From NCBI RefSeq assembly GCF_018100925.1, contig NZ_JAGJEH010000002.1:372001-436000 (forward strand): DNA of 64,000 bases. The letters are read 5' to 3'. Shown here one piece after another: positions 35,433-45,920 of this stretch; position 1 is the stretch's first letter; each line of letters begins with the position of its first letter. The notes under the pieces were generated by a model. It had not been told where the DNA came from. It saw nothing but the letters and a program-made list of their open reading frames with translations, and made no database searches. Made by a program: the position numbers and the translations under genes. This DNA is from Pseudoalteromonas luteoviolacea (GTDB lineage: Bacteria > Pseudomonadota > Gammaproteobacteria > Enterobacterales > Alteromonadaceae).

Positions 35433-38400
35433 CTAAGCCGATTGTTCTAACAATTGCGATATCACTTCTCTGGCTTGATCAAATTCAAAATCCTCAATGA
35501 GTTCCACAAGCTCAATGCAAGTAGACTCATCAATTTTATGGTTAGCTTTGAGCTCATAAACTTTTTCAACGGATTGAGTATCACAACTGAGCAATAGCTC
35601 TTCCAGCTCTAAGAAGTCTCCACGAGTGACTTTAAAACTCACAATATTTGACGTGCTGGGGGCAGAGGGGGTTGGTTTATCATCACTTTGTAGTTCACTT
35701 AGACTTTTATGCAGTCCTCTTAAGTATTCAGTAAGTACTTCAACGTCTTTTGTATCAACCTTTTGTTCATTGGCGATTGCTGCTTCGATGTCTGAAGCTT
35801 GCTTGGAAAGCTCATCAATGCATAAATTGGCACTGGCCCCTTTAAGAGAATGAGCAATACGCTCAGCGTGTTCCATATCGCCAATGACAAGGGCTTGATT
35901 GAGGTTAATGGTTTCTTCTATTTGATTTCGAGCAAACTTTTTAATAATGTTCCAAAAAGCTTTTTCATTGCCCCCCAACCGCTTTATTGCCCGTTCAATG
36001 TCAACTCCATCTAACTTGGTCTCTTGTTGCTTTGCACTAGTCTCTACTTCTGGCTGCTTGTCGTCAGGGCTCTCGACTACCTGATGCAGGCAGGTGTCCT
36101 CTTGGTTAGCCAATTTGTACAAATGTGCGTGTAAGGTCTCTGTCATTTGATTGAAATTAATGGGCTTACCAATATGATCATTCATGCCCGCAGCTTTACA
36201 TTTTTGTAAATCTTCTTTCATGACATTGGCTGTCATGGCGACAATTGGTAACCCATCGAACTGACTAAATTCACGTATTCTTTTGGTTGCTGAGTAACCG
36301 TCCATAACAGGCATTTGGATGTCCATGAGTACGATATCAAACGTGTTATTTTTGACCATATCAACGGCAATCTGGCCGTTATCTGCAATGGTTACGTCTA
36401 AATTTAGGGAACTAAGCATCTCATTGGCAATTTCTTGATTTGTCGTATTATCTTCAACAAGTAACACTTTTTGATTCTCGAATGAATGTCTCACGCTGCT
36501 GTCTTTGTTCGATACATCGCCGTTTCTAGGCTGACTTGCTAAGTTAAATGACTCCATAATGGCATCTAACAGAACCGACGCATTAACAGGTTTGAGAATT
36601 ATGGCATCAATTAAGTCGTGGATTTGTGAGTTCATACCAATGTCGGTGCCGTATGCTGTAACAAGTACATATTTGGGCTCAGGTGTTAATTCAAGTGAAC
36701 GAATGTGTTTGATGGCATCAATTCCGCTCATATTTGGCATTTTCCAATCCATGAAAACAATGTCAAACTTGCTGCCTTGTACCAGCTCAATTGCGCCTGA
36801 GCCACTTGCCGCGCAAGTGACCGTAAACTTCATTGCTTTGAGCAGATTGGTCAATATTGCACGTGCACTTTCATTATCATCAACGACCAATGCGTGTTTA
36901 CCGGCTAACTGGCTATCGGGACAAATGACATTGGTCAGTTTGGCCGACTGCAACCCGCAGCGAACTGTAAAGTAAAACTCAGAACCTTGGCCTTGCTCGC
37001 TGTTAACACCAATAGTGCCTCCCATTAATTCCACCAGCTTTTTAGAAATACTCAGTCCTAGCCCGGTTCCTCCATATTTTCGCGTAATGGAGCCATCTGC
37101 TTGTGAGAATGCATTGAATAACTTGCTTTGCTGCTCTTGAGACATACCAATACCAGTGTCTTTTACAGTAAACTTCAAGGTAGTTTGATCATCTTGCTGC
37201 TCAAGATTAGTGACCGAAATGGTAATTTCTCCACGGTCTGTGAATTTGATGGCATTGCCACATAAGTTAATTAGGACTTGGCCCAAACGAAGTGGATCAC
37301 CGACAAGGCTAATAGGTACGTCAGGCGCAATGTCCAACAGCATTTCTAAGCCTTTTTCTTGCATACGAATGACGTTAATATTAACAACATTATCCATTAC
37401 TTCTTGCAAAGAAAAGTCGATATCTTCAATTTCTAATTTGCCTGATTCTATTTTAGAAAAATCTAAAATGTCGTTAATTATACCGAGTAAACTCTTAGCT
37501 GCTTGGTCTATTTTATTGATATAACCGGATTGCTGGGTTGTTAACTCCGTGCGAAGCGCCAGATGGCTCATGCCAATAATTGCATTCATTGGCGTGCGAA
37601 TTTCATGGCTCATATTTGCCAAAAACTCTCCTTTGGCAGTGCTCATTTCATCCGCTTTATCTTTTGCCAGACGCAGCTCGAGTTCCATTTGCTTGCGCTC
37701 TGTTACATCAAGTAATAAACCAACTACACCAGCAAGTTCGTTTTCGGCATTGGTAAATACCGCTTCATAAACAATGAAGTTGCGGGGATCACCTTGCGCA
37801 TTATCAATTTTTATTTCGTAGTGTTGGTTTGACTTACCGTCTAGTAAATCTTGGTGTGATTGCTCAAAAACTTGGGCAATCTCATAGTTAAAAATATCTT
37901 CTGTAGTGGCGTCCAACACATCCGCATCGAAAGTCCCGAAATATTGATGAAAAACACTATTCACACCTAAATAATTGCCAGAGCTGTTTTTGTAATACAT
38001 TGGGCTTGGAATGGCATCGAGAATTTTTTTGTTAAGCTCAAGTTGCTCTACGATGCGTTTTTCGGCCTTGGACTGTAAGTCGATGTTTTGCGTAAGTTGT
38101 AGGCTCACTGCCAAATCGTTAATAACCGATTTCACCCACTTATAATCTTGATCAGTTAGCTCAACTAAGCTGCCCAGCTCTAATAAACCAATGCTGTCGT
38201 TGCTGACGACCAAGGGGAAATAGTATAACTCGCTTATCGAGAGCTTTTCTCCATTTAACTCAATGGCATACTGTTCCTTTTCAAACTTCATCGAGTAGGG
38301 CTTTTGAGTACTTAATACATGAAAGTGAATGGAGTCGTAGTTGCTATATGTTCTCGCGCAATTACAGCTGTAACCGGTGCCAGCAACACGCGTGAGTACT

Positions 38401-39455
38401 TTTTGCTCTTCAAAAACATACAGTCCTAATAGGGGAACTGATAGCCTTTGCTCTAAAAACTGCAACAGCTCTTCACCAAGCTCGTTGGGATTTTTTTTCC
38501 CCCTGAGTGCCAATCCAAAGTCTTTCATGATGGTGTTGAATTCAAGTTGTTCGGACAAGTCATTCAGGAGTTTGTTCATCGATTTTGAAAGGTCTGATAG
38601 GTCGCCTTTCACCGACTCATCAAGTACAAAGTTATAATTACCTTTTTCTACATTGCTCACTACTTGTTTTTGAATCGATGCAACTGGGTTTATATAGAGT
38701 TTCCAAAGTAGGTAAAAAGACAACGCGATATTAATAAGTAAAATTAAATTGAAAATATTTCTGAGCAAATAGGTGTTGTTTAAACTATTTTGATGACTCT
38801 CAAGTTCGGCATTGAGGCGGTTGGTGATAGCTCTGTGTGCCTCTCCAATAGCAGACATGATTTTTGATTTCTCAACTAGGTAGTTATCGCTGAAGAGTAT
38901 TTTTTGAGCGCTCACTAAGTCTGGTGCTGCGTCTTTAACCCAATTACCATATTCGTCTTTGTGTATGCCTTCTATGGCATTAAAGGCCCGGCGTTCAAGG
39001 CTAACCAGAGCATTGGAAGTAGAAAGCGCATTTTGCATTTGCAAAAGTTCAAAGTCCTGCGCACCCAACTGTTGAAACCGCTCAATTATATTATGTCCAT
39101 CGCTTACTCGGATCGTCTCAGGAACGCTGGAGTGAGGGGCTGCTAGGCTATCCCAATAGTCATAGGTGTTGGCATTGTCCGCTCGAACCTTTCCGTCTCG
39201 CACTAGCAAAGTGTAACTGAAAAGCTGCTGCCATTTATCATTGCCTGTTACTGCATAGGCTCTTGCAAAATTTGTCAGATTGTCTGAACTCAGCTTCAGT
39301 TCATGAGCAAGCTCTGTCAGCTTAAAAAGTTGGGTCTGTTTATCAGTCAAAGCACTGACTTCTGATTTGACGTAATAGGACATTAACCCAATCCCAATAC
39401 TGACCAGCAACATTATTGAGAATGTGATAAAGAAGCTGACTCTTAAACTTTTCAT
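35433..39455 (-). CDS. Hybrid sensor histidine kinase with two receivers and an HPt domain
   Basis: A 1,340-residue protein. Transmembrane segments lie at about residues 8-28 and 232-252, with a periplasmic helical sensor between. The cytoplasmic part has a GAF-like region (about 320-455, with a CNC motif), a PAS domain (about 480-590), the HisKA helix with phospho-accepting H617 ([12 protein letters not shown]), an ATPase domain with NAIKFTD and GTGLGLSI, two receivers (D903 in FMDWKMP, D1045 in LMDIQMP), and an HPt domain with H1202 ([11 protein letters not shown]). It can run a full internal phosphorelay. Divergent genes for an HD-GYP regulator and a receiver protein lie next to it as likely outputs. 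Confidence 0.94.
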   Translation of the reverse strand: MKSLRVSFFITFSIMLLVSIGIGLMSYYVKSEVSALTDKQTQLFKLTELAHELKLSSDNLTNFARAYAVTGNDKWQQLFSYTLLVRDGKVRADNANTYDYWDSLAAPHSSVPETIRVSDGHNIIERFQQLGAQDFELLQMQNALSTSNALVSLERRAFNAIEGIHKDEYGNWVKDAAPDLVSAQKILFSDNYLVEKSKIMSAIGEAHRAITNRLNAELESHQNSLNNTYLLRNIFNLILLINIALSFYLLWKLYINPVASIQKQVVSNVEKGNYNFVLDESVKGDLSDLSKSMNKLLNDLSEQLEFNTIMKDFGLALRGKKNPNELGEELLQFLEQRLSVPLLGLYVFEEQKVLTRVAGTGYSCNCARTYSNYDSIHFHVLSTQKPYSMKFEKEQYAIELNGEKLSISELYYFPLVVSNDSIGLLELGSLVELTDQDYKWVKSVINDLAVSLQLTQNIDLQSKAEKRIVEQLELNKKILDAIPSPMYYKNSSGNYLGVNSVFHQYFGTFDADVLDATTEDIFNYEIAQVFEQSHQDLLDGKSNQHYEIKIDNAQGDPRNFIVYEAVFTNAENELAGVVGLLLDVTERKQMELELRLAKDKADEMSTAKGEFLANMSHEIRTPMNAIIGMSHLALRTELTTQQSGYINKIDQAAKSLLGIINDILDFSKIESGKLEIEDIDFSLQEVMDNVVNINVIRMQEKGLEMLLDIAPDVPISLVGDPLRLGQVLINLCGNAIKFTDRGEITISVTNLEQQDDQTTLKFTVKDTGIGMSQEQQSKLFNAFSQADGSITRKYGGTGLGLSISKKLVELMGGTIGVNSEQGQGSEFYFTVRCGLQSAKLTNVICPDSQLAGKHALVVDDNESARAILTNLLKAMKFTVTCAASGSGAIELVQGSKFDIVFMDWKMPNMSGIDAIKHIRSLELTPEPKYVLVTAYGTDIGMNSQIHDLIDAIILKPVNASVLLDAIMESFNLASQPRNGDVSNKDSSVRHSFENQKVLLVEDNTTNQEIANEMLSSLNLDVTIADNGQIAVDMVKNNTFDIVLMDIQMPVMDGYSATKRIREFSQFDGLPIVAMTANVMKEDLQKCKAAGMNDHIGKPINFNQMTETLHAHLYKLANQEDTCLHQVVESPDDKQPEVETSAKQQETKLDGVDIERAIKRLGGNEKAFWNIIKKFARNQIEETINLNQALVIGDMEHAERIAHSLKGASANLCIDELSKQASDIEAAIANEQKVDTKDVEVLTEYLRGLHKSLSELQSDDKPTPSAPSTSNIVSFKVTRGDFLELEELLLSCDTQSVEKVYELKANHKIDESTCIELVELIEDFEFDQAREVISQLLEQSA

Positions 39456-39546
39456 CTAATCCAATCCATGCTTGGCGTTTCAGTAATAATAGACCTATAT
39501 TTTTGTGTGTGATGAATAATTGTCTAACAATTCAATAGAAGAGACT

Positions 39547-40626
39547 ATGGAACAGCTTAAAACGGTGTTGGTAGTAGATGACGTGAAGGAAAACTTGGCT
39601 TTCATGACGGAAATTATCAAAGATAAGTATCGTGTCTTAGCGGTAAAAAGTGGTGAAGCCGCTATCTCCGTGGTTGAGAAAAACAAGGTCGACATCATTC
39701 TCCTTGATGTCGTTATGCCACAGATGAACGGGTACGAGGTGATCAAGTACTTAAAGTCGCACGAGGTATATAGTGACATCCCGGTGATTTTTTTAACTGC
39801 AAAAACCAGTGTTGAAGATGAAGAAAAAGGTTTTTTGTTGGGTGCATGTGATTACATTAACAAGCCAATTAGTCCGCCAATACTGCTTGCTCGCCTAAAT
39901 ACACATTTATTGAACAAAGAATCCAAAGACATTCTAAAAAACAAAAACGATTATTTGGAAGAAGAAGTGCAAAAGCGCACGGAGCAAATGTCTCGCCTTC
40001 AAGATGTCACCATTCAGGCAATGGCCAGCCTAGCTGAAACACGAGATCAAGAGACCGGAAATCACATTCGCCGTACACAGCTCTACGTAAAATTGTTAGC
40101 AACTATTTTGTGCGAGAAGGAAAAATATAAAAAAGTACTCACTTTAGAGGTCATTAATAATTTTTATAAGTCTGCCCCATTACATGACATTGGCAAAGTA
40201 GGGATCCCAGACAATGTATTGCTCAAACCAGGTCGGCTTACAGCTGACGAGTTTGAAATCATGAAAAACCATACCGTATTTGGTCGCAACGCCATAGAGA
40301 CTGCCGAGTCTGCACTCGGTCAGGCCAATAGCTTCTTGAAAACTGCGAAGGAAATCTCGCACTATCATCACGAAAAGTGGGATGGCTCGGGCTATCCAGA
40401 AGGGTTGAAAGGAGAGGAGATCCCACTTAGCGCGCGGATGATGGCGATAGCAGATGTCTATGATGCATTAATTAGTAGGCGAGTTTATAAAGATGCGATG
40501 GAGCATGACAAAGCAATTGCGATCATGAGGGAAGGGCGGGGAAGTCATTTTGATCCTGAATTGCTGGATGAGTTTTTGGAAAAAGAAAATTTATTTTTTG
40601 ATATTTCTCAGCAGTATCGAGATTAG
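39547..40626 (+). CDS. Response regulator with HD-GYP cyclic-di-GMP phosphodiesterase domain
   Basis: The 359-residue protein has an N-terminal receiver (phospho-acceptor D54 in IILLDVVMP) and a C-terminal HD-GYP domain. HDIGKVGIPDNVLLKPG has the HD and downstream residues, and HHEKWDGSGYP is the GYP block, so the enzyme should hydrolyse c-di-GMP and lower its level in response to phosphorylation. The ATG at 39547 is preferred over the upstream TTG in frame at 39520, which precedes a short extra tail. It is divergent from the hybrid kinase, 92 bases away, and 17 bases before a second receiver protein. Confidence 0.93.
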   Translation: MEQLKTVLVVDDVKENLAFMTEIIKDKYRVLAVKSGEAAISVVEKNKVDIILLDVVMPQMNGYEVIKYLKSHEVYSDIPVIFLTAKTSVEDEEKGFLLGACDYINKPISPPILLARLNTHLLNKESKDILKNKNDYLEEEVQKRTEQMSRLQDVTIQAMASLAETRDQETGNHIRRTQLYVKLLATILCEKEKYKKVLTLEVINNFYKSAPLHDIGKVGIPDNVLLKPGRLTADEFEIMKNHTVFGRNAIETAESALGQANSFLKTAKEISHYHHEKWDGSGYPEGLKGEEIPLSARMMAIADVYDALISRRVYKDAMEHDKAIAIMREGRGSHFDPELLDEFLEKENLFFDISQQYRD

Positions 40627-40643
40627 AGTCTATTGGGGGGCGT

Positions 40644-41765
40644 ATGTCGTACTCAATTTTGTTAGTCGATGACGATGAAGTTAACCATGATATTGCAAAA
40701 ACAATGCTTGGTGAATCACATAACTACTACTCAGCGCATAACGGTGAGGAGGCATTGGCGTTATTTCATGAACGCAAATATGATGCGATTTTGCTGGATG
40801 TTGTGATGCCAGGTATGAATGGCTATGAGGTGTGCAAGGCGATCCGCAGTGACACTTCTAATTCCGACACCCCGATTTTATTTGTTTCCTCAAAAGATTG
40901 TATCGAAGACAAGCTTGAAGGGTTTAAAGCTGGCGGTGATGATTACATTACTAAACCGTTTGACGCAGATGAACTTAGTTTTAGGATTGATAGATTGGTC
41001 AAGTTCAGTAGCGAAATTGACACCTTAAAAGTAAATTGCGAGGCGGCTGAAGAAGTTACCTTAACAGCCATCACCAGCTGTAGTGAGCTGGGTTTATGTC
41101 TTGAGTTCATTGAAAATTCCTACCAATGTAACACCTTAGCTGATTTATCGAGCGCAATTTTAGCTGTTTGTCGAAATTTGGATTTAAACGCGTCTGTGCA
41201 GTTGGGATTATTGGGTGAGTTCAGAGATTTTTGTAACTTTGGCGTCATTAACCCGTTAGAAAGCGAGCTTCTTAAGAAAGGGCGAGAGAGTAAAACCGTC
41301 ATTAATATCGAAAAACGAAGCTTTTTCAATAGTGCATATTGCTCATTGTTAATAAAAAACATGCCCATTGATGACGATGAGAAATATGGGAGGTTTAATG
41401 ACATCTTGGCACTGGTGGTTAGAGGAGCTGATGCAAGGTTAAAAAGTTTAGAAACCAACATTCAGGCTATTCAGGCAAAGAATAAAGGGCTCAGAGAACT
41501 CAGTCAGGTAGCGAGTAAAGATTTAGAAGACATTGAACTTATTTTTAAAAACTATAATCAATCATGCCAAGAGCTTGTTGAAACGCTTATTTTTGACGTT
41601 GAAGATTCAATAGTCTCTTTTGGTATGAGTGAAGCGCAAGAGCAAACCCTACGAGAAACGCTAGACGGCGCGAAAGAAGATCTTCAGAAAATACAAGAGC
41701 ACTCAGAAGATATGTCCGCAACATTCAACGATTTTTTTATTAAATTGGATAAGTTAATAGATTAA
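40644..41765 (+). CDS. Response regulator with unknown helical C-terminal region
   Basis: A 373-residue protein with a receiver at residues 1-120 (SILLVDDDEVN, phospho-acceptor D52 in ILLDVVMPG, and KPFDADEL at the end). The remaining 250 residues carry no DNA-binding or catalytic domain I can name; residues about 285-373 look like a coiled coil (SLETNIQAIQAKNKGLREL). The middle part may be GAF-like (LADLSSAILAVCRNLDLNAS). It lies 17 bases downstream of the HD-GYP gene, so they form an operon driven by the neighbouring kinase. Confidence 0.86.
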   Translation: MSYSILLVDDDEVNHDIAKTMLGESHNYYSAHNGEEALALFHERKYDAILLDVVMPGMNGYEVCKAIRSDTSNSDTPILFVSSKDCIEDKLEGFKAGGDDYITKPFDADELSFRIDRLVKFSSEIDTLKVNCEAAEEVTLTAITSCSELGLCLEFIENSYQCNTLADLSSAILAVCRNLDLNASVQLGLLGEFRDFCNFGVINPLESELLKKGRESKTVINIEKRSFFNSAYCSLLIKNMPIDDDEKYGRFNDILALVVRGADARLKSLETNIQAIQAKNKGLRELSQVASKDLEDIELIFKNYNQSCQELVETLIFDVEDSIVSFGMSEAQEQTLRETLDGAKEDLQKIQEHSEDMSATFNDFFIKLDKLID

Positions 41766-42185
41766 TCGGATGTTTTTCTTTATTTAATATTTACGTTTGA
41801 GGATTCTTAGCTTCAAATATTGATTTTTTCATTATTTTAAATTTCATATTGTAATGGTTGAGGCCTTTTGTTAGCTTTGTTTATGATTATTTTTATTAGA
41901 AGAGTAAACATTAATATGCGAGCTTTGGGTTTTAATCAAGATTATTTGATGAGGACTCCTAGCTGTTTAAGCTGCTCTCATTGAATGGTTTAATTATTAT
42001 ATATTGAATCAAGTGGTACACAGCGTGTATTACTTAAGACCAAAGGCGCACTTCTAATTAAGAAAAAGGGTTGTTATTAAGGGATATCGAGTCAAAGCAG
42101 CGTGAACACATCTATGCGTTTTATTTTCCGGCTTGTACTTAACCCATAATTACTTATCTGGATGCTATTAATAAAGGAATTAAAA
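41766..42185. other. Gene-free AT-rich region after the signalling operon
   Basis: No supported gene. A minus-strand 18-codon frame starting MKFKIMKK was noticed but has no ribosome site and is too short. No clear terminator with a T-tract was seen after the regulator gene. Confidence 0.4.
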
Positions 42186-42461
42186 GTGTGCCCCAATTTT
42201 AAGTCTCTTGAAGCACAGTGGTTTTTTGAATTCCATATTACGTTATTTGCTGTCATGGCCTTTTTTGCCATGATCATATTGCCTGCGGTCAGGCTTCTTC
42301 TGCATTGCCATGCTAAAAAGGAAAGTTTACATTCATTTATAACACTATTTACGACACGAGTGGTCTCTAAAAGTAAACTCGAAGTTTTTGCTTTGTTAGT
42401 TTTATTTTTTCACATCCTATACTTCTTGAGTATGTTCGTTTTTAAATTTTGCATTCAGTGA
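42186..42461 (+). CDS. Small membrane protein of unknown function
   Basis: The 91-residue frame starts with GTG at 42186, six bases after AAGGAA. The product has two transmembrane segments, at about residues 15-36 (ITLFAVMAFFAMIILPAVRL) and 66-86 (EVFALLVLFFHILYFLSMFV), with an intervening basic loop. I recognise no family. The open frame alone is not strong evidence, but the ribosome site and the hydrophobic pattern make it plausible. Confidence 0.4.
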   Translation: MCPNFKSLEAQWFFEFHITLFAVMAFFAMIILPAVRLLLHCHAKKESLHSFITLFTTRVVSKSKLEVFALLVLFFHILYFLSMFVFKFCIQ

Positions 42462-42682
42462 TATAAGTTAATTGCAAATTGAAAGTGTTCGATGTTTGTA
42501 GAGTTATTTATGATGGTTTTGAAGGGGGGTTATAGCGGTGTTAATGTATCTCTATTTATTTTATTGGTTTTCATAAATTATTATATTATCGTTGTTGTAT
42601 AAATGGATTAGCGGCTTATTTGGCAAGGTGTAGACACACCTCTCAATTTTAAAGTCACTTCTAACGATTAGAGCTGGTTACA

Positions 42683-42712
42683 GGCAAAGCAGCCTGTTGA
42701 AGCTGCTTTGCC
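42683..42712 (-). terminator. Hairpin after the mosaic secreted protein gene
   Basis: GGCAAAGCAGC and GCTGCTTTGCC form a perfect 11-bp stem 7 bases past the stop on the minus strand. No T-tract follows. Confidence 0.65.
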
Positions 42713-42719
42713 ATAGTGT

Positions 42720-45347
42720 TTACTTAATAAAGTAAAGTAGTTTGTCTTGCTCTGTATGCGCATAAATTGTGCTATACGGCCAGATAGAAAAAGGCCTTTC
42801 AGGATTACCGTTAAATATTGCTGCCCCTGCGATATGGTATTGGTAATACCCCGTGTTGTCGGCTAGTTGTGCCATTGTGAACGTGCCGCTATCAACATAG
42901 TTGCATGCCACGCCTGTAGGCTCGGAACGGAATATGTTTAAACCTTCCATATGAGGCGTGCCGTCAAATGTTGCAGTTAGGTCAGCGGCCGTGTCATCAA
43001 GCAAACTCTGGCATCCATTACCAGTTGGATTGGTGACATTATGTGCTGAAATCATCGACACTCGCTGATGTTCGTCAATAAACATAAGCCCTTCTGTCAT
43101 TGTGGCTCTCAGCGCTTGCCAGCGGGCCGATTCCAAAACACCATATTGGTCAATTTTTACTGGGTCGCGCATGAGTTTGCGTTCAATGCCATCTGCGTGA
43201 TTTGCAAAGAGTGTCCAACCACCGCCAAGGGTGTCCATATCGCAATATACAGCAAAGGGGGATACGCCTTGATCTCCATCCGGGTCTATTTGGTAGTAAC
43301 CTGAAGACGCTCCTGGATTATTAATTTGAATATCTTTACAGTTTATTCCTTGTGAGGCGCCTGGTTCTAGTCCAAACTCGTCTACAAAAAAGCCATAGTA
43401 TTCCATCTCATCTATTTGACTATGTTTAACAGAACCATGAGTCGTCAAAATAAGTAACCTAAAGTAGGTGCCACTCGCAGCACGGTTTAACGTAACGGAA
43501 GCATGTCCTTTTTCCATGGTGATCTGTTCATGATCTATAAAATTAACGCCATCATTTGAGACTTGCAAAATCGCTTCTTTAGGTGTTCTTGGCGCGAATT
43601 CAGCATGGTGATTTGAAACACGCGTACTGAAGCCCGTAATTACTGCTTTTTTGGCGAAGCCAACCTGTAACCATTCATTGGTGTTTGTAGGGCCCAACCA
43701 GATACCGTGGGAAATTAAGTTACCTGCATCGGCATTTATTTTGTTGTTTGGATCTGTGTAATATAGATGACCGTCAAATGCGCCCGCTGGCGTAAATTGA
43801 TTTACGGTGGCGCTGGCCGAGTAACTTGCAGGCTGCAATGAGTTGGTGTAAACCAATGCGATATTGTCATTGTCCCCGGTCATTTGACCAAAAATGGCTT
43901 TACTAGATGCACTTGGGTTCTCCATATCGCAATAGTAGTATTCGCCTTCTTTTCCACCTGGCCCATCACTATCTATCAAGTAAGCGCCACTTGGCGAGTG
44001 TGGTTTGGCCGCCAAAATACTTGCGCAGCTTGAACCATCGCTGGGAAACACCTCTTTATTCAGTGTTGAAATCATCGCAAAGAGTTCTTCGTATTTTGCC
44101 GCAAGCATACGATCAGCTGAATCAGTGTAACCTTTGGTAACTAGGTGGTTAGGCTGGATAGGTGTATTTGCAATGGCGTTACCTATTACTTCTAGGGCGG
44201 CAGAGGGAGAAACGGTCCCGACACCGACTCTAACTGAAGTGGTAACTTGATTTGCACCATCAGTCCAGTGAGTGGTGCCCGGTACTCCTTGGATCCCTTG
44301 CGGACCTTGTGGACCAATCAAGCCCCTTTCCCCTTGAGGGCCGATCAGGCCTCTTTCGCCAGCAGGGCCTGTTTCTCCAACCAAGCCCTGCAATCCTTGA
44401 ATACCTTGAGGGCCTTGTGCGCCGGGCTCACCTTGTAGCCCCTTAAACTCGCTCCAAATAGCACCATCGCAAATAAATATTTGTTTATCAATACTGTTGT
44501 AGTACATCGAACCTTCGTGAGCCGCATCACACGATATTGGGCTGTTTGTTTGTGGCACAAGTCGTAACGCACCTGCGACTTCTGTATTACCCGCTAATTG
44601 TTGGGAAAATGTCGGGGGAGTGCTAGTTGGATCGCTGGGATCTGTGCCATTGCGAAACTCCAAGATATTGGTGGCGTTATCCAGATCGAGATCCGTACTT
44701 GCATCGCTTGGATCATTTGGATTTAATCCATATTGGATTTCCCAGTTGTCGTTCATACCATCTTGATCACTATCAACTAACGTTGGTGACACTGTTACTG
44801 AGACATCATCAAAATCGATAACGCTTTGTTGGGAGTCTGAGTTAATGAGCTCCAATATTAGAAAATCTGTGGATTCAACTAAAGAGCTATGGGTCTGAGT
44901 TGGTGTAAAGCTGATTTCAACCGGAGTAAACTGCCCTTTGGATAAAGATACTGAGGGTGTTAAATCTATAAATTGGCCATTGACTCTAAAACCAATTCTA
45001 AAATTGTATGCATCACTGTCATTTCTCCATCCGACTTTAGCTTTGACAACGTAGGTACTGTGCATATCTAACGGGACTTGTAAGTTTTGGCTCAACTTAC
45101 TGCCGGATTTTACAAAACCGATATTGTCGATTACATCATGATTTCCGTATTGTGCTAGGGTTGGGTTGAATATGCCGGCTTCGGTGGAGGGTGATGAGAG
45201 CCAGTACAGAGATTCTGAACTTTGCTGTGCTTCTTGCACGGTAAGAGCGTTAAAGTGGCCATCTTGAACAAGCTCTTGGCCAAGGGTAGGTAAACTGGCT
45301 ACACAAAGAGCAGCAGAGATGTAATGAGACAATTTAGTGTGTTTCAT
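42720..45347 (-). CDS. Mosaic secreted protein with TSP3, collagen-like, discoidin and fibrinogen-like modules
   Basis: An 875-residue exported protein (signal peptide about residues 1-23). In order: a beta-sandwich, carbohydrate-binding-like region (about 25-190); two thrombospondin type 3-like calcium repeats (about 191-240, [19 protein letters not shown]); a cysteine-bounded loop (about 273-300); 18 Gly-X-Y triplets (303-357); a tail-fibre-like segment (about 370-430, [18 protein letters not shown]); a short fibrinogen-like module (440-490); a discoidin (F5/8C) domain (about 495-655); and a second fibrinogen-like domain (about 668 to the end, [17 protein letters not shown]). Such modules bind carbohydrate or surfaces, suggesting an adhesin or matrix protein. 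TTAAGGAAATAA precedes the ATG. Confidence 0.88.
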   Translation of the reverse strand: MKHTKLSHYISAALCVASLPTLGQELVQDGHFNALTVQEAQQSSESLYWLSSPSTEAGIFNPTLAQYGNHDVIDNIGFVKSGSKLSQNLQVPLDMHSTYVVKAKVGWRNDSDAYNFRIGFRVNGQFIDLTPSVSLSKGQFTPVEISFTPTQTHSSLVESTDFLILELINSDSQQSVIDFDDVSVTVSPTLVDSDQDGMNDNWEIQYGLNPNDPSDASTDLDLDNATNILEFRNGTDPSDPTSTPPTFSQQLAGNTEVAGALRLVPQTNSPISCDAAHEGSMYYNSIDKQIFICDGAIWSEFKGLQGEPGAQGPQGIQGLQGLVGETGPAGERGLIGPQGERGLIGPQGPQGIQGVPGTTHWTDGANQVTTSVRVGVGTVSPSAALEVIGNAIANTPIQPNHLVTKGYTDSADRMLAAKYEELFAMISTLNKEVFPSDGSSCASILAAKPHSPSGAYLIDSDGPGGKEGEYYYCDMENPSASSKAIFGQMTGDNDNIALVYTNSLQPASYSASATVNQFTPAGAFDGHLYYTDPNNKINADAGNLISHGIWLGPTNTNEWLQVGFAKKAVITGFSTRVSNHHAEFAPRTPKEAILQVSNDGVNFIDHEQITMEKGHASVTLNRAASGTYFRLLILTTHGSVKHSQIDEMEYYGFFVDEFGLEPGASQGINCKDIQINNPGASSGYYQIDPDGDQGVSPFAVYCDMDTLGGGWTLFANHADGIERKLMRDPVKIDQYGVLESARWQALRATMTEGLMFIDEHQRVSMISAHNVTNPTGNGCQSLLDDTAADLTATFDGTPHMEGLNIFRSEPTGVACNYVDSGTFTMAQLADNTGYYQYHIAGAAIFNGNPERPFSIWPYSTIYAHTEQDKLLYFIK
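44277..44441. repeat. Collagen-like Gly-X-Y repeat coding region
   Basis: 165 bases on the minus strand encode about 18 Gly-X-Y triplets plus a final Gly, rich in G-P-Q and G-E-R triplets. Repeat units such as GERGLIGPQ occur twice in tandem, so the block probably grew by duplication. Confidence 0.85.
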
Positions 45348-45431
45348 TTATTTCCTTAAGGGTGAAGGTGTGGTGATTTAATGTACAAAATATATTGCGT
45401 AAATAACTCAACAATATGAATGAGAGTAGGG

Positions 45432-45638
45432 TTATTTATGAACTTGCTCTTTGGCTTGTTTTCTTACGGCACATCGCTCTAGTATCGCAGCTTTTTCCTG
45501 TGCACTTTTGCTACCCCAGCCGACAATTTCATCTATGCTTCGAAGGCAGCCAATACAAATATCATCGGCATCCAAACAGCAATTTCTCACGCAAGGGGAT
45601 TGCGTAGCACTTTGCTGTGGAGGTAACTTTTGGGCCAT
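45432..45638 (-). CDS. DUF1289-family small cysteine-rich protein
   Basis: A 68-residue protein containing SPCVRNCCLDADDICIGCLRSIDEI and a following GW motif, the signature of DUF1289 with its conserved cysteines, probably binding a metal. No signal peptide; cytoplasmic. Function is unknown. It is a lone small gene between the mosaic protein and the divergent MATE gene. Confidence 0.9.
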   Translation of the reverse strand: MAQKLPPQQSATQSPCVRNCCLDADDICIGCLRSIDEIVGWGSKSAQEKAAILERCAVRKQAKEQVHK

Positions 45639-45920
45639 GATGTATCGACTTTGGTGGTTGTTTTCAGCGACTATTATGACGGTTTTTCAAATAACAAAAA
45701 AGTCGTGCATTTGGCTGGTTTTTAGTTAATGAAATGGAGGTTAATCTCAATTCTGTGGGGGTTCATCGAGTTTCATGATTTGCTGGGAACTCTGCAGATT
45801 TTTGTTGGTCTTGATAGTTAGATGAATCAACTATTTGTGGTGTAATTTTGTTCAATTAAAGCAAATAGTGTCTGTCTAAATAAAAACTAAAACCAAATAG
45901 CAAGGAGTTGATCACACGCT

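Noticed and set aside
41790..41860. 18-codon minus-strand frame starting MKFKIMKK, resembling a RiPP leader
   Set aside because: It lacks a ribosome site, the TPxV/GG motif, and any cysteine core.
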